Positions 8,286-17,339 are shown, counted from the stretch's first letter. The stretch is 64,000 bases of DNA from Kiritimatiellia bacterium (GCA_016929905.1 JAFGHX010000259.1:31645-95644), one strand, 5' to 3'. A program made the numbers and translations. The notes: generated from the letters alone by a model not told the origin.

Positions 8286-9662
8286 TCAGTCGATCCGATA
8301 CTTGGCGATCTTGTTGTAGAGCGAACGCCGGCTGATCCCGAGCAGTTCGGCCGCGCGTTTGCGGTTGTTTCCGGCCGCGGCCAGCGCGCGGAGCACCATC
8401 TCGCGTTCGACTTCCGACAGCGGCGTGCCGACCTCGAAGGTGACCTTCGCGCGCGCCAGCCGTTCGGGCCGGAACCGGGCTGGCAGGTGCTGCGGCAGGA
8501 GCACGTTTTCGGTGCACACGAGCACACCGCGCTGGATTACGTTCTTGAGCTCGCGCACGTTGCCGGGCCATTCATGGGCCTCGAACAGGCTGATGCATTC
8601 GGGGGAGATGCCCGCGATCCGGCGCCCGAAATCGCGGTTGTACCGCTTCAGGAATTCTTCGATCAGCAGCGGAATGTCGCCCTGCCGCTCGCGCAGCGGC
8701 GGCATGACGATGCGAAACACGTCGAGCCGGTAGAACAGGTCCTCCCGGAACCGGCCGGCGGCCACGAGTTCCTCGAGGTTCTCGTTCGTCGCGGCGATGA
8801 GCCGCACGTCGCACGCCGACATCTTCCGGCCGCCCAGCCGGTGGAACCTCTTCTTCTCCAGCAACCGGAGCAGGCTGACCTGTACCTTTTCGTCGATCGC
8901 GCTGATTTCGTCCAGGAAAACGGTGCCCGTGTGCCCTTGCTCGAACTTGCCGATGCGCCGCTCGGTAGCGCCGGTGAACGCGCCTTTCTCGTGGCCGAAC
9001 AGTTCCGCCGCCACGAGGTCGGCCGGCAACGCACCCAGATGGACGGGCACGTACGGGCCGCCGGCCCGCCGGCTCTGCGCGTGAATCGCCTGGGCCGCCA
9101 GGTCCTTGCCCGTGCCGGTCTCGCCCTGAAGCAGCACCGGTATGTCCGTCGCCGCCGCCTGGCGGATCTGGCGGTAGACGTTCTGCATCTTCTCGGACCG
9201 GCCGGTGAGCTGCGGCAGCGCGGCGTCGGCGCTTCGGCCCCGGGCGGGCCCGTGTCGCGGCATTTCCCGTACGCCGGCCAGCGCATGCTCGACGCACAGC
9301 TTCAGCTCCTCGTCGCTGACGGGGTGTCTGGCGTACTGGAACGCGCCGGCTTTCAGCGCCGCGGTGGCCATGCGGATGTCGCCGGGCATCGCCAGCAGCA
9401 GGACTTTCGTTGCCGGACTGTTGGCCATGACGACCTGCAGCAGTTCCTGGCCCCGGCCGTCGTGCTTGCGGAGCAGTTCCGTGCTGGCGAGCAGCACGTC
9501 GCAGCTCTCATTCTCGAAAAACTCGATCACGCGGTCCGGGTCCCGCTCGCACACGACTCTGGCCGCCGGCTCCGGAAAGAGCCGCCGGACCCGGTCCGCG
9601 AGGCCGCGTCCCGTCTCGGCTACCATGATGCTGACCGGTTCGGTGTGCATCGCTGATCGCAA
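8286..9662 (-). CDS. Sigma-54-dependent NtrC-type activator with degenerate receiver
   Basis: 458 aa. Residues about 9-127 look like a receiver domain, but the phosphoacceptor position in DVLLASTELL is Ala59/Ser60 and the usual Lys-Pro is His113-Pro114. Normal phosphorylation is therefore unlikely. The AAA+ domain (about 152-385) is intact: Walker A GETGTGKD (180-187), the sigma-54 contact loop GAFTGA (227-232), Walker B VFLDE (248-252) and the WPGNVRELKN segment. A Fis-type helix-turn-helix closes the protein (NNRKRAAELLGISRRSLYNK). The start could be the ATG at 9662 or the one at 9650. A sigma-54 promoter lies about 3 kb away at 12692, upstream of the plus-strand operon, making that operon the best candidate target. 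No histidine kinase gene is nearby. Confidence 0.93.
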   Translation of the reverse strand: MRSAMHTEPVSIMVAETGRGLADRVRRLFPEPAARVVCERDPDRVIEFFENESCDVLLASTELLRKHDGRGQELLQVVMANSPATKVLLLAMPGDIRMATAALKAGAFQYARHPVSDEELKLCVEHALAGVREMPRHGPARGRSADAALPQLTGRSEKMQNVYRQIRQAAATDIPVLLQGETGTGKDLAAQAIHAQSRRAGGPYVPVHLGALPADLVAAELFGHEKGAFTGATERRIGKFEQGHTGTVFLDEISAIDEKVQVSLLRLLEKKRFHRLGGRKMSACDVRLIAATNENLEELVAAGRFREDLFYRLDVFRIVMPPLRERQGDIPLLIEEFLKRYNRDFGRRIAGISPECISLFEAHEWPGNVRELKNVIQRGVLVCTENVLLPQHLPARFRPERLARAKVTFEVGTPLSEVEREMVLRALAAAGNNRKRAAELLGISRRSLYNKIAKYRID

Positions 9663-9737
9663 GCGTTCAGAATCCGGCGCGGCCGGCGCCAGTCCTCGTC
9701 GCCGTCGCTGTCGTGACCGTTCTCGTCATGACTCTCG

Positions 9738-11195
9738 TCATCCTTCCTGTCTTCCCAGTCCGTACGTCTCGCGAATCTCGCGATCGAGCGCCCGGGGGAT
9801 GCCCGGCACCTCGTGCTCCCGGATGATGCGTTTGGCGCGCTCGCGCGCGCCGGCCAGGATATCGGGCGGCTGATGCATCTGGAGGGCCTCGGGTGCGGCG
9901 CGCACGTGGCGGGGCACCAGCATGGGTTCCAGAAACTCCGTCCGCAGATGCGCAAGCGTGTGCTCGGTGGATACGAAGTTGCCGCCCGGCCCCACCTCGG
10001 CGATCGTCTCGAGCGCCAGGTGTTCTTCGTCGACCCGGATCCCGCGCACCATCTTCAGGGCCATGCCGATGATTTCGTTGTCGATCACGAACTGGCCGTA
10101 GTCGACGGTCAGGATCGAGTCCAGTATCCCGGCGGCATGGTGGACGTAGTTGGCGCCGGCCAGCGCGCACTGCACGATCGAGAAGGTCTTCTCGTAGATC
10201 GCCTGCATGTCGGGGATGCGCGCTTCGGTGATGCCGGCCGAACAGTAGTTCGGGACGCGGATGTAGCCGGCCAGCTGCGAGATGGCCGCGTTCATCAGCC
10301 CGAATTCGACGCCGCCCGCCTTGTAGCTCAGGTCGTGCATGTCCGCCATGCCCGGTATCCCGCCGTAGAGGACGGGCGCGCCGGGCTTGACCAGTTGCGA
10401 GAAGACGATCCCGGCGAGCTCTTCGGCGTGCAGCTGCGCGAGGGTGCCGGCCATCGTGATGGGGGCGGTGGAGCCGGCCATCGGCGCGGAGGAGAGCGCG
10501 ACGGGAATGCGCCGCTTCAGGATCTCCATCAGCGCGCGCGTGGCGTCCGGGTCGAAGGTCAGCGGGCTGACCATCCACCCGGTGGTGAAGGAAATGAAAG
10601 GGCGCTTGCGCAGCGCGCGCACATCGCCCGCCACACGGCCGGCCATGTCGATCACCTGGCGCACGCCCTCCAGCGTGTAGCCGGCGCCCATCACGTGCTT
10701 GGTCGTGTTGGAAATGGCCGCATGGAATTCCGTCACGCCCAGCCGCTCCCGCGGAACGTCCTGCGCCGTGCACGGGCGGATGAAGAAATGCACGTTCTCC
10801 AGCCCGTCGACGAGCCGGGCAAGCTGGGCGATGTCGCGCAGCTTGCCCGGTCGTGCCGCGCCGGTGTCCGGGTCGAGCACGTTCAGCGCCGCGCCGCCGG
10901 TGCCCATGTACACGCGCGAGTCTTCCAGCGCCAGGTCGTGGCGCGGCTCGCGCCCGCAGAGCACGATGCGGGAGGGCGCCAGGCCCAGGCTCTTCTCGAC
11001 CAGCCGCGCCGGGATCCGCACGCGGCGCGCGCCCGCATCCACGCGCGCGCCCGCCTGCGCGAACACCGCCTGCGCCTCCGCCAGCGCGACCTGGACCCCA
11101 ATCTCCTCCAGAATCCGGAGCGCGCTCTCGTGAATGCGGCCAATCTGATCCTGCGTCAGCGGCTGGTACCGGCCGCCAATCACCCCTTCGGTCAT
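9738..11195 (-). CDS. Trimethylamine methyltransferase (MttB) family protein, non-pyrrolysine
   Basis: 485 aa, the usual MttB length. Members transfer a methyl group from a tertiary or quaternary amine to a cognate corrinoid protein. Family features include HVMGAGYTLEGVRQVIDMAG, APITMAGTLAQLHAEELAG and NYCSAGITEARIPDMQAIYE. The reading frame has no internal TAG, so it belongs to the pyrrolysine-free branch whose characterised members act on glycine betaine, proline betaine, carnitine and related compounds. The substrate here is unknown. It lies between the alcohol dehydrogenase and the sigma-54 activator on the same strand, with gaps of 113 and 75 bp. Two further homologues are in the opposite operon. 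Confidence 0.9.
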   Translation of the reverse strand: MTEGVIGGRYQPLTQDQIGRIHESALRILEEIGVQVALAEAQAVFAQAGARVDAGARRVRIPARLVEKSLGLAPSRIVLCGREPRHDLALEDSRVYMGTGGAALNVLDPDTGAARPGKLRDIAQLARLVDGLENVHFFIRPCTAQDVPRERLGVTEFHAAISNTTKHVMGAGYTLEGVRQVIDMAGRVAGDVRALRKRPFISFTTGWMVSPLTFDPDATRALMEILKRRIPVALSSAPMAGSTAPITMAGTLAQLHAEELAGIVFSQLVKPGAPVLYGGIPGMADMHDLSYKAGGVEFGLMNAAISQLAGYIRVPNYCSAGITEARIPDMQAIYEKTFSIVQCALAGANYVHHAAGILDSILTVDYGQFVIDNEIIGMALKMVRGIRVDEEHLALETIAEVGPGGNFVSTEHTLAHLRTEFLEPMLVPRHVRAAPEALQMHQPPDILAGARERAKRIIREHEVPGIPRALDREIRETYGLGRQEG

Positions 11196-11308
11196 GACGC
11201 CCTGCTCCAGGTTGATTCCGACCCGACTGTCCGCCAGCGGCGGCGCAACAGCCGCCCATCGCCCGAATGGCTCCGGCGAACATCACCAACATTTGCGAAC
11301 AGGTGCAC

Positions 11309-12394
11309 TTAGAAGATCACCACCGGCTTGATCACCAGTTTGTTGCCCGCCTGCCAATCCGCGATGATCGGGTTGACCTGCTCCACCTGGATGCGTTGCG
11401 TGATCAGCCGCTCGATGTTCAGCCGCCTTCTGCCCGCCACCACGCGGATCAGGTAGTCGAGTTCGTCCGGCAGGTTCCCGCAGCTTCCGGTGAATTTCTT
11501 CTCGAAAATCCCCAGTTCGTCGTGCGGTTCCACGGTGACGGGCGCCCCGTAGGTGGCAATCACGATGAGCTGGCCGCCGGAACAGACGCTGCCGAGCGTC
11601 ACCAGTTCGCCCTCCGGCGTCAGATCCTTCACGCCCGCCGCGTCGAACACGCAGTCCGCCCCTTCGCCGTCCGTCAGCTCCCGGATCGCCGCGACCGGGT
11701 CCACCTCGCCGGTGTTGAGGGTCACGTCCGCGCCGAAATCCGATGCCAGCCGCAGCGTCTCCTTGCGCTTGTCCACCGCGATGATGGGGTAGGCCGCCGA
11801 GAGCTCTCGGGCCATCTGCACCAGCGACAGCCCCACGCCGCCGGTTCCCCACACGGCCACCATGTCGCCCGGCCCGATGCGCGCGATTCGCAGCGCGTGA
11901 TAGGCGGTCACCACCGCGCAGCCCAGGATCGCGCCCTCGGAGAACCCCACGTTGTCCGGCAGATGCGACAGATTGCGCGCAGGCACCTTCACGTATTCCG
12001 CCAGCCCGCCGTCGATGTGCCGGCCGAACATCAGCGCATTGCGGCAGAAATTGTACTTGCCGCGCCGACACGGCCGGCATTCCCCGCAGGAGATCACGTT
12101 GTTCACCGCGACGCGGTCGCCCTGCTTGAACGCCGGCACCATCATCCGCCCGCTCTTCACCGCCCGGCCCACATCCGTCACCACGCCCGAGATCTCGTGC
12201 CCCAGCGTGAGCGGCAGCCGCGGCACCTTCGCCGTCCCGCGCAGTTGATGAAGGTCCGTCCCGCATATCCCGCAGGCTTTCACCTGCACGATCGCCTGGA
12301 TGTCGTCGCGCTCGTCGTCCTCGTCAATCACCGGCCGCGGCACCTCTTGAATCTCCAGCGGCTTGCCGACCCCGACCATTCTTGCGGCTTTCAA
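11309..12394 (-). CDS. Zinc-dependent alcohol dehydrogenase (MDR family)
   Basis: 361 aa with a TTG start at 12394, chosen because GGAGGG lies 4 bp upstream and the protein then opens MKAARMVGVGKPLEIQ, the normal N-terminus. An ATG at 12460 gives an implausible leader. The catalytic-zinc ligands are Cys41 (ACGICGTD) and His66/Glu67 (GHE). The structural-zinc cysteines are Cys103, 106, 109 and 117. The Rossmann motif GTGGVGLSLVQ follows. It should oxidise or reduce an alcohol/aldehyde or polyol with NAD(P). Being first in a probable operon with an MttB homologue, it may process an alcohol or aldehyde formed there, but this is only contextual. Confidence 0.9.
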   Translation of the reverse strand: MKAARMVGVGKPLEIQEVPRPVIDEDDERDDIQAIVQVKACGICGTDLHQLRGTAKVPRLPLTLGHEISGVVTDVGRAVKSGRMMVPAFKQGDRVAVNNVISCGECRPCRRGKYNFCRNALMFGRHIDGGLAEYVKVPARNLSHLPDNVGFSEGAILGCAVVTAYHALRIARIGPGDMVAVWGTGGVGLSLVQMARELSAAYPIIAVDKRKETLRLASDFGADVTLNTGEVDPVAAIRELTDGEGADCVFDAAGVKDLTPEGELVTLGSVCSGGQLIVIATYGAPVTVEPHDELGIFEKKFTGSCGNLPDELDYLIRVVAGRRRLNIERLITQRIQVEQVNPIIADWQAGNKLVIKPVVIF

Positions 12395-12522
12395 CGGCTT
12401 CCCTCCACTCGGCCCGTCTGCGTTCGCTCTTGCACACTCTATCCCCTTTCGCCACACCATCCAAGCAAAAATTCATAAGATCTGGCCCGAAATGGAACAT
12501 CCATCGCGGCATCAAACCGCTA

Positions 12523-12543
12523 TGTGTGCAAGATTTGCACACA
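12523..12543. promoter_or_regulatory. Perfect 9+9 bp dyad, candidate activator or operator site
   Basis: TGTGTGCAA-GAT-TTGCACACA is a perfect inverted repeat with a 3-bp centre. A further half site TTGCACAC is at 12430-12437. The dyad lies about 150 bp before the -24/-12 promoter at 12692 and about 130 bp before the divergent dehydrogenase start. That suits an upstream activating sequence for an NtrC-type protein, or an operator for the minus-strand operon. Which protein binds it is not shown by the sequence. Confidence 0.7.
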
Positions 12544-12691
12544 ATTTAGGACGAATGGCCTGCCGATGTGCAGGTTGTGCGCAGTTCGGGGCGCCGCGCC
12601 GCGCGCGCCGGTCCGTTGTACGGGCGGGAGGGGCGGGACGACCCGCGCGAAAGGCCCGCCAAAGGCCGGATTTCGGGCCGTGAGGCGAGAT

Positions 12692-12707
12692 TGGCACGTT
12701 TTCTGCT
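12692..12707 (+). promoter_or_regulatory. Sigma-54 (-24/-12) promoter
   Basis: TGGCAC-N5-CTGCT matches the RpoN consensus TGGCAC-N5-TTGCW at all but one position. It keeps the invariant GG-N10-GC spacing (GG at 12693-12694, GC at 12705-12706). Transcription would start near 12718, leaving about 50 nt of leader before the GTG at 12770. A sigma-54 activator gene is nearby at 8286-9662. Confidence 0.7.
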
Positions 12708-12769
12708 CTGATGCAGTCGGTCGGGCGCCGGTGCGCACCGGGCCGGGACTTGTGCGAGGTTCGATTGGC

Positions 12770-13132
12770 GTGAAATCAGATGCCATTCTCATTCTGGGTT
12801 CCAAACAGGACCGAGCGCTATGCGACGCGTTGCTGGATTTCGGCTTCGAGGTGCTGGTTCGCGAATCCATTGCCGGCGCGATCGAGAAGCTGCGGACCGA
12901 CCGTTTCTTGGCCATTGTCGCGGACGCTCAGCACACGACCGAAGACGTTCTCGAGTTTGTTCTGAACATTCGAGACTTCGACGAGTCGATTCCGATTCTC
13001 GTGACCGGCCCGTTTCCGGTAGCCGGCAAGGACAAGACGCTTCTGTCGCGCCTGCGTGTGGCCGTGGTGCATCGCGGCCGCGCACTGCAGGATATGGGAA
13101 AGACCATCACCAGGCTGAAAGGAAAGACCTGA
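12770..13132 (+). CDS. Stand-alone receiver-like (pseudo-receiver) protein
   Basis: 120 aa from a GTG at 12770 (MKSDAILILGSKQDRALCD). Frames extending further upstream run through the sigma-54 promoter region and are rejected. The sequence follows a CheY-like pattern of alternating beta strands and helices. Asp52 (AIVADAQ) occupies the phosphoacceptor place, but the acidic pair at the end of the first strand is replaced by Gly-Ser-Lys. It may therefore work without normal phosphorylation. There is no output domain. It is the first gene after the sigma-54 promoter and ends one base before proA. It could modulate the sigma-54 activator, whose receiver is also degenerate, but that is speculation. 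Confidence 0.65.
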   Translation: MKSDAILILGSKQDRALCDALLDFGFEVLVRESIAGAIEKLRTDRFLAIVADAQHTTEDVLEFVLNIRDFDESIPILVTGPFPVAGKDKTLLSRLRVAVVHRGRALQDMGKTITRLKGKT

Positions 13133-13133
13133 C

Positions 13134-14384
13134 ATGGATGCAGAGCAGACAGCGAAAGCCGCGCGTGCCGCCTCGGCCGGGGCCGCCCTGGCCGGTACGG
13201 GGCAGAAGAACGCCGCGCTGCGGCTGATGGCGGAGAGACTGGCGGCGAACCGGACGGCCGTTCTCGACGCGAACGCGGCGGACCTGGCCGCGGCGAAGGA
13301 GGCGGGGCAGCCGCCGCACCTGATCGAGCGGCTGCGCTTCGGCGAGAAGAAGATCGAGTCGCGCATCCGTTGCCTGCGCAAGATCGAGGCGCTGCCGGAT
13401 CCCGTCGGCCAGGTCTTCCGGTCGGACCGGCGCCCGAACGGGCTCGAGGCGACTCGCGTGCGCGTGCCGCTCGGCGTGATTCTCATGATCTACGAGGCCC
13501 GGCCGCACGTCACCGTCAATGCGGGCGCCTTCTGCCTCAAGTCGGGCAACGCCGCCATCCTGCGCGGCGGTTCCGAAGCGCGTCAGTGCAACGCGCTGCT
13601 GGGTGCGCTGTGGCGGGAAGCGCTCCGCGAGAACGGCTTGTGCGAAGACGCCATTCAGGTCGTCTCCGGCTCGCATGAAGAGGTCGACCGGCTCCTGCGG
13701 CAGGCGGCGTACATCGACCTGGTCATTCCGCGCGGGGGCAAGGGGCTGATTCAGGCGGTCAAGGACAAGTCCGCGATTCCGGTCATCAAGCATTTCGAAG
13801 GAGTCTGCCACGTCTATGTCGACGACGGGGCGGACATTTCGACGGCGATCCGGATCGCGATCGATTCCAAGTGCCTGATGCCGGCCGTCTGCAACGCGAT
13901 GGAGACCCTGCTCGTGGCGGAATCGATGGCGGACCATCTGCCGGCGATCGTGGAGGCGTTCCGCGCGCACGGGGTCGCCGTGCGCGGTTGCGAGGCGACT
14001 CGCGCCGCGGTGCCAGGCGTCGAGCCGGCGACGGAAGACGACTGGCGAACCGAATATCTGGACATGATCGTCTCGGTGCGTGTCGTGGCCGATGCGGGCG
14101 CGGCGATCGCGCACATCAACACCTACGGCTCGCATCATACCGAATCGATCGTGACCGACAGCGAAAGCCGGGCGCGCCGGTTCGTGCGTGAGGTGGATTC
14201 GGCCGTGGTGCTCGTGAACGGCTCAACGATGTTCTGCGACGGCGAATCGCTCGGGATGGGTGCCGAGATCGGGATCTCAACCGACAAGCTGCATGCGCGC
14301 GGCCTCATGGGGCTGGAGGAACTCATGAGCTACAAGCATGTCGTCTGGGGCAGCGGGCAGGTGATGGGCGAGTGGGGGGCCTAG
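13134..14384 (+). CDS. proA: Gamma-glutamyl phosphate reductase
   Basis: 416 aa, the standard ProA length. It reduces gamma-glutamyl phosphate with NADPH to glutamate 5-semialdehyde in proline synthesis. The aldehyde dehydrogenase-like core is intact. The catalytic Cys253 lies in PAVCNAMETLLV, and the C-terminal GLMGLEELMSYKHVVWG segment is diagnostic. The ATG follows AAAGGAAAG and lies one base after the preceding stop. The expected partner proB is not in the window. The gene instead precedes a glutamate-cysteine ligase-like gene whose reaction also passes through gamma-glutamyl phosphate, an unusual pairing. Confidence 0.95.
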   Translation: MDAEQTAKAARAASAGAALAGTGQKNAALRLMAERLAANRTAVLDANAADLAAAKEAGQPPHLIERLRFGEKKIESRIRCLRKIEALPDPVGQVFRSDRRPNGLEATRVRVPLGVILMIYEARPHVTVNAGAFCLKSGNAAILRGGSEARQCNALLGALWREALRENGLCEDAIQVVSGSHEEVDRLLRQAAYIDLVIPRGGKGLIQAVKDKSAIPVIKHFEGVCHVYVDDGADISTAIRIAIDSKCLMPAVCNAMETLLVAESMADHLPAIVEAFRAHGVAVRGCEATRAAVPGVEPATEDDWRTEYLDMIVSVRVVADAGAAIAHINTYGSHHTESIVTDSESRARRFVREVDSAVVLVNGSTMFCDGESLGMGAEIGISTDKLHARGLMGLEELMSYKHVVWGSGQVMGEWGA

Positions 14385-14464
14385 ACCCGGTAGCGACCGG
14401 TACGCGTGCCGAAGGTGTGGCTCCGGTTTTGCGGCAGGGCGGACGGAGATGGAGGAGGCCGGCA

Positions 14465-15832
14465 GTGGACGCGGTGGATCGCCTGTATGAGCAGTTCCTG
14501 AAAGGGTTCGGCGACGCGGCCGGGCCGGTGGACGCTATGGAGCGCCGGATCGGGGCCGAACTCAAGTTTCCGCTGGTCAACCTCGACGGCAGCGCCGTCC
14601 GTTTCGAAACGGTCTGCGCGCTGTGGGATTACCTGGTGGAGCGCGGCTGGCGGCCGGACGACGATGCGGTGGCCGGCCGTACGGTGGGCGCGCGCAAGCC
14701 GGGCGAGCGCAACGACACGGTCGCGTCGTGCGAGACGGGCTTCTGCAAGACGGAGTTCTCGCTGGCGCACGTGGCGACGCTTCACGAATTGGCCGAGTCC
14801 ATCGACCGGCTCCGGGCCGAACTGCGCCCGTTCGCCGAGCGGGAGGCCGTCCGGTTCCTGGGCTACGGGATTCAGCCGTTGACGCGGCCGGGCAAGCACC
14901 TGCTGATGAAGAAGGGGCGCACGAGCGTGTGGGACAAGGTGTTCGGCGCGAACCGGATCCTGCCGCCGGAGGACGGCGACGACGTGGCGCTGTTCACGGT
15001 GAACGCGGCCAGCCACGTGCACATCAATGTCGCGCGCGACGAGGCCGTTGCCGCCGTCAATGTCCTCAACGGGTTCGCGCCCGCCCAGATCGCGCTCACG
15101 GCCCATTCGAACATCTGGCAAGGCCGGCCGGACCCGGACTACAAGTGCGTGGCCGAGAAGTTCTGGGACTGGTGGATGCTGGACGCCTCCCGCATCGGCG
15201 TGCCGGAAAAGCCGTTCGCCGATCTGAAGGACTACGTCGCCACCGTCGCCGGGTTCCGGCCCGTGTATGTGAAGCGGGCCGGCAAGCCGATCGTGCTCAC
15301 GCGGTACAAGACGTTTGCGGAGTACTTCGGGGCCGAGCGGGCGGTCGGCGAGGACCCCGACGGGCGCGACGTGGAGCTGGTGCCCGACCCGCACGACGCG
15401 GACGTGCACGCGACCTGCTATTGGTTCAACGCGCGGCTCTCGCACTACTACACCGTGGAGAACCGCGTCAACGATCAGCAGCCGCCCGATGCCCTCATCT
15501 GTATAGCCGCGCTCTCGCTCGGGCTGGTTTCCGCCCTGCCCGAGGCTGGCGAGGTGCTCGCCGCGCTGGACTGGGCCGACCTGCGCGAGGCGCGCGACGC
15601 CGCCTGCCGCCACGGTCTCGAGGCGCGGCTGGGCGGCGGCGCGCTGGCGGGACTCAGCGCGCGCATGCTGGACTTGGCGGAAACCGGGTTGGCTCGGCGC
15701 GGGTTGGGCGAAGCGCAATACCTCGCGCCGCTGCGCGAACGCCTGAAGAGCGGGCGCTGCCCCGCCGACGAGACCGCGGCGCTGTTCGAGGCCGGCGGCG
15801 TGGCCGCCCTCGTCGAGCGGCGTCAACTCTAG
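14465..15832 (+). CDS. Glutamate-cysteine ligase family protein (GCS2 type)
   Basis: 455 aa from a GTG at 14465, 6 bp after GGAGGAGG. The sequence resembles GCS2 (plant/proteobacterial-type) glutamate-cysteine ligases, with acidic metal-binding residues in MERRIGAELKFPL (Glu27, Glu32), ETGFCKTEFSLAH, and GYGIQPLTRPGKHLLMKKGR. The family joins the gamma-carboxyl of glutamate to an amine, normally that of cysteine, using ATP. No glutathione synthetase gene is near. The product could be gamma-glutamylcysteine or another gamma-glutamyl amine. It lies in the middle of the amine-related operon, 80 bp after proA and 34 bp before mttB. The substrate assignment is uncertain. Confidence 0.75.
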   Translation: MDAVDRLYEQFLKGFGDAAGPVDAMERRIGAELKFPLVNLDGSAVRFETVCALWDYLVERGWRPDDDAVAGRTVGARKPGERNDTVASCETGFCKTEFSLAHVATLHELAESIDRLRAELRPFAEREAVRFLGYGIQPLTRPGKHLLMKKGRTSVWDKVFGANRILPPEDGDDVALFTVNAASHVHINVARDEAVAAVNVLNGFAPAQIALTAHSNIWQGRPDPDYKCVAEKFWDWWMLDASRIGVPEKPFADLKDYVATVAGFRPVYVKRAGKPIVLTRYKTFAEYFGAERAVGEDPDGRDVELVPDPHDADVHATCYWFNARLSHYYTVENRVNDQQPPDALICIAALSLGLVSALPEAGEVLAALDWADLREARDAACRHGLEARLGGGALAGLSARMLDLAETGLARRGLGEAQYLAPLRERLKSGRCPADETAALFEAGGVAALVERRQL

Positions 15833-15866
15833 CCTGCAACCCCGTTCATGGAGAAAGGAGCAAGAC

Positions 15867-17339
15867 ATGAGAGAACACAACGGCGCGCGGCTGGGCATTC
15901 CCGCCTCGCTCTACCGCCCCCTGCAGGAAGCGGACGTGCGCAAGGTGGCGGACTCCGCCCTGCGGGTTCTGTCGGAATCCGGCATGTTCGTCTACTCGCC
16001 GACCGCGCTTGAAGCCCTGCGGCAGGCCGGCGCGGACGTGGCGGGTGAGGGACCGGTGGTCCGCCTGCCGCGGCGGCTGGTGGAGGACGCGATCGCCTCG
16101 AACCCGTCCTCGATCACGCTCTACTCGCGCGACGGCGCGTACGACGCGGTCCTGGAGAAGGACCGCGTCCACTACGGAACCGGCGGCACGGCGATCTACG
16201 TGTTGGACCCCGAGACCGGCGAACGGCGCCGGTCGACCAACGCGGACGTCGCGCTGAACGCGCGGTTGGTCGACGCGCTGGAGAACGTGCACCTGTTCAC
16301 CATCAACGTGTTCCCCAACGAGATCGAGGACCGGAACCACATCGACGCGAACCGGTTCTTTCACGCTCTGGACAACACGACCAAGCACGTGATGGGCGGC
16401 GTTTACTCCATGGAGGGATGCCGCCACGTGGTCGAGATGGCCGAACTGATCGCCGGCGGCGCGGAGCCGCTGCGCCGCAAGCCGTTCGTATCGTTCATCA
16501 CGCTGATCATCAGCCCGTTCAAGGTCGACGAACGCTACGGCGAGATGACCTGCTATCTCGCGCGCGAGGGCCTGCCCGTCGTCGTGCCGACCGAGCCCAT
16601 CTGCGGGACAACCGCGCCGATTACCCTGGCCGGCAACGTGCTGACGCACGTGGCCGAAACGCTCGGCGGTATTGCGCTGGTGCAGGCCGTGAACAAGGGC
16701 GCGCCCGGCATCTGCGGCAGCGTCGGGAGCGTCTGCGACCTGCGCACCATGGGCCATCTGGCCGGCGCGATCGAGCGCGCCATGATCAACGCGGCCGTGG
16801 CGCAGGTGGCGCAGTATTTCGAGCTGCCGTTGTACTCGACCGGCGGCACGACCGATGCGAAGGGCGTGGACATCCAGGCGGCGTACGAGAGCGCGATGTC
16901 CAGCCTGCTGGTGGCGATGTCGGGCGCCAACTACATTCACGATATCGCCGGGTTGATGGAGTTCGATCTGACCGTTTCCTACGAGAAACTCGTGATGGAC
17001 AACGAAATTCTCGGCATGTCGCAGCGCGTGTTGCGCGGGATCGAGGTGAGCGACGAGACGCTGGCCACCGACCTGATCATCGAGAAGGGGCCCGGTCAGG
17101 ACTTCCTCGTCGAGCCGCACACCCTCGATCATATGCGCGACGAGTTCTTCATGCCGCAACTTGCGAACCGGCAGCCGCGCGAGGGCCTGCAGCCCGGCCA
17201 GGTCGCCCTGGCCCGCGCCAAAGCGGTGGTGGACCGCATCCGGCACGAGCCGCCGGCCAGCCGCCTGGCCGCGGATACGCGCGCGCGTGTGCTGGAGACA
17301 TTTCCCGAGATCGTCGCCCTGGACGGACAGACGCCATGA
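15867..17339 (+). CDS. Trimethylamine methyltransferase (MttB) family protein, non-pyrrolysine
   Basis: 490 aa. The ATG follows AAAGGAG. The family core is clear: DNTTKHVMGGVYSMEGCRHV, TAPITLAGNVLTHVAETLGG, and LYSTGGTTDAKGVDIQAAYE. There is no in-frame TAG. It should demethylate a methylated amine and pass the methyl group to a corrinoid protein, which is absent from this window. The downstream DUF362/ferredoxin gene overlaps its stop codon (ATGA), so the two products are probably made together. It is closer in appearance to the minus-strand MttB at 9738 than to the next copy at 18615, judged by eye. Confidence 0.92.
   Translation: MREHNGARLGIPASLYRPLQEADVRKVADSALRVLSESGMFVYSPTALEALRQAGADVAGEGPVVRLPRRLVEDAIASNPSSITLYSRDGAYDAVLEKDRVHYGTGGTAIYVLDPETGERRRSTNADVALNARLVDALENVHLFTINVFPNEIEDRNHIDANRFFHALDNTTKHVMGGVYSMEGCRHVVEMAELIAGGAEPLRRKPFVSFITLIISPFKVDERYGEMTCYLAREGLPVVVPTEPICGTTAPITLAGNVLTHVAETLGGIALVQAVNKGAPGICGSVGSVCDLRTMGHLAGAIERAMINAAVAQVAQYFELPLYSTGGTTDAKGVDIQAAYESAMSSLLVAMSGANYIHDIAGLMEFDLTVSYEKLVMDNEILGMSQRVLRGIEVSDETLATDLIIEKGPGQDFLVEPHTLDHMRDEFFMPQLANRQPREGLQPGQVALARAKAVVDRIRHEPPASRLAADTRARVLETFPEIVALDGQTP

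Noticed and set aside
12524..12769. Upstream extension of the pseudo-receiver gene with a Cys-rich N-terminus
   Set aside because: It crosses the dyad and the sigma-54 promoter and has no ribosome binding site. The GTG at 12770 begins the receiver-like fold.
16418..17335. Long in-frame extension upstream of the DUF362/ferredoxin gene
   Set aside because: It lies fully inside mttB in another frame, has Arg/Ala-rich low-complexity sequence, and the ATGA overlap at 17336 gives a natural start.
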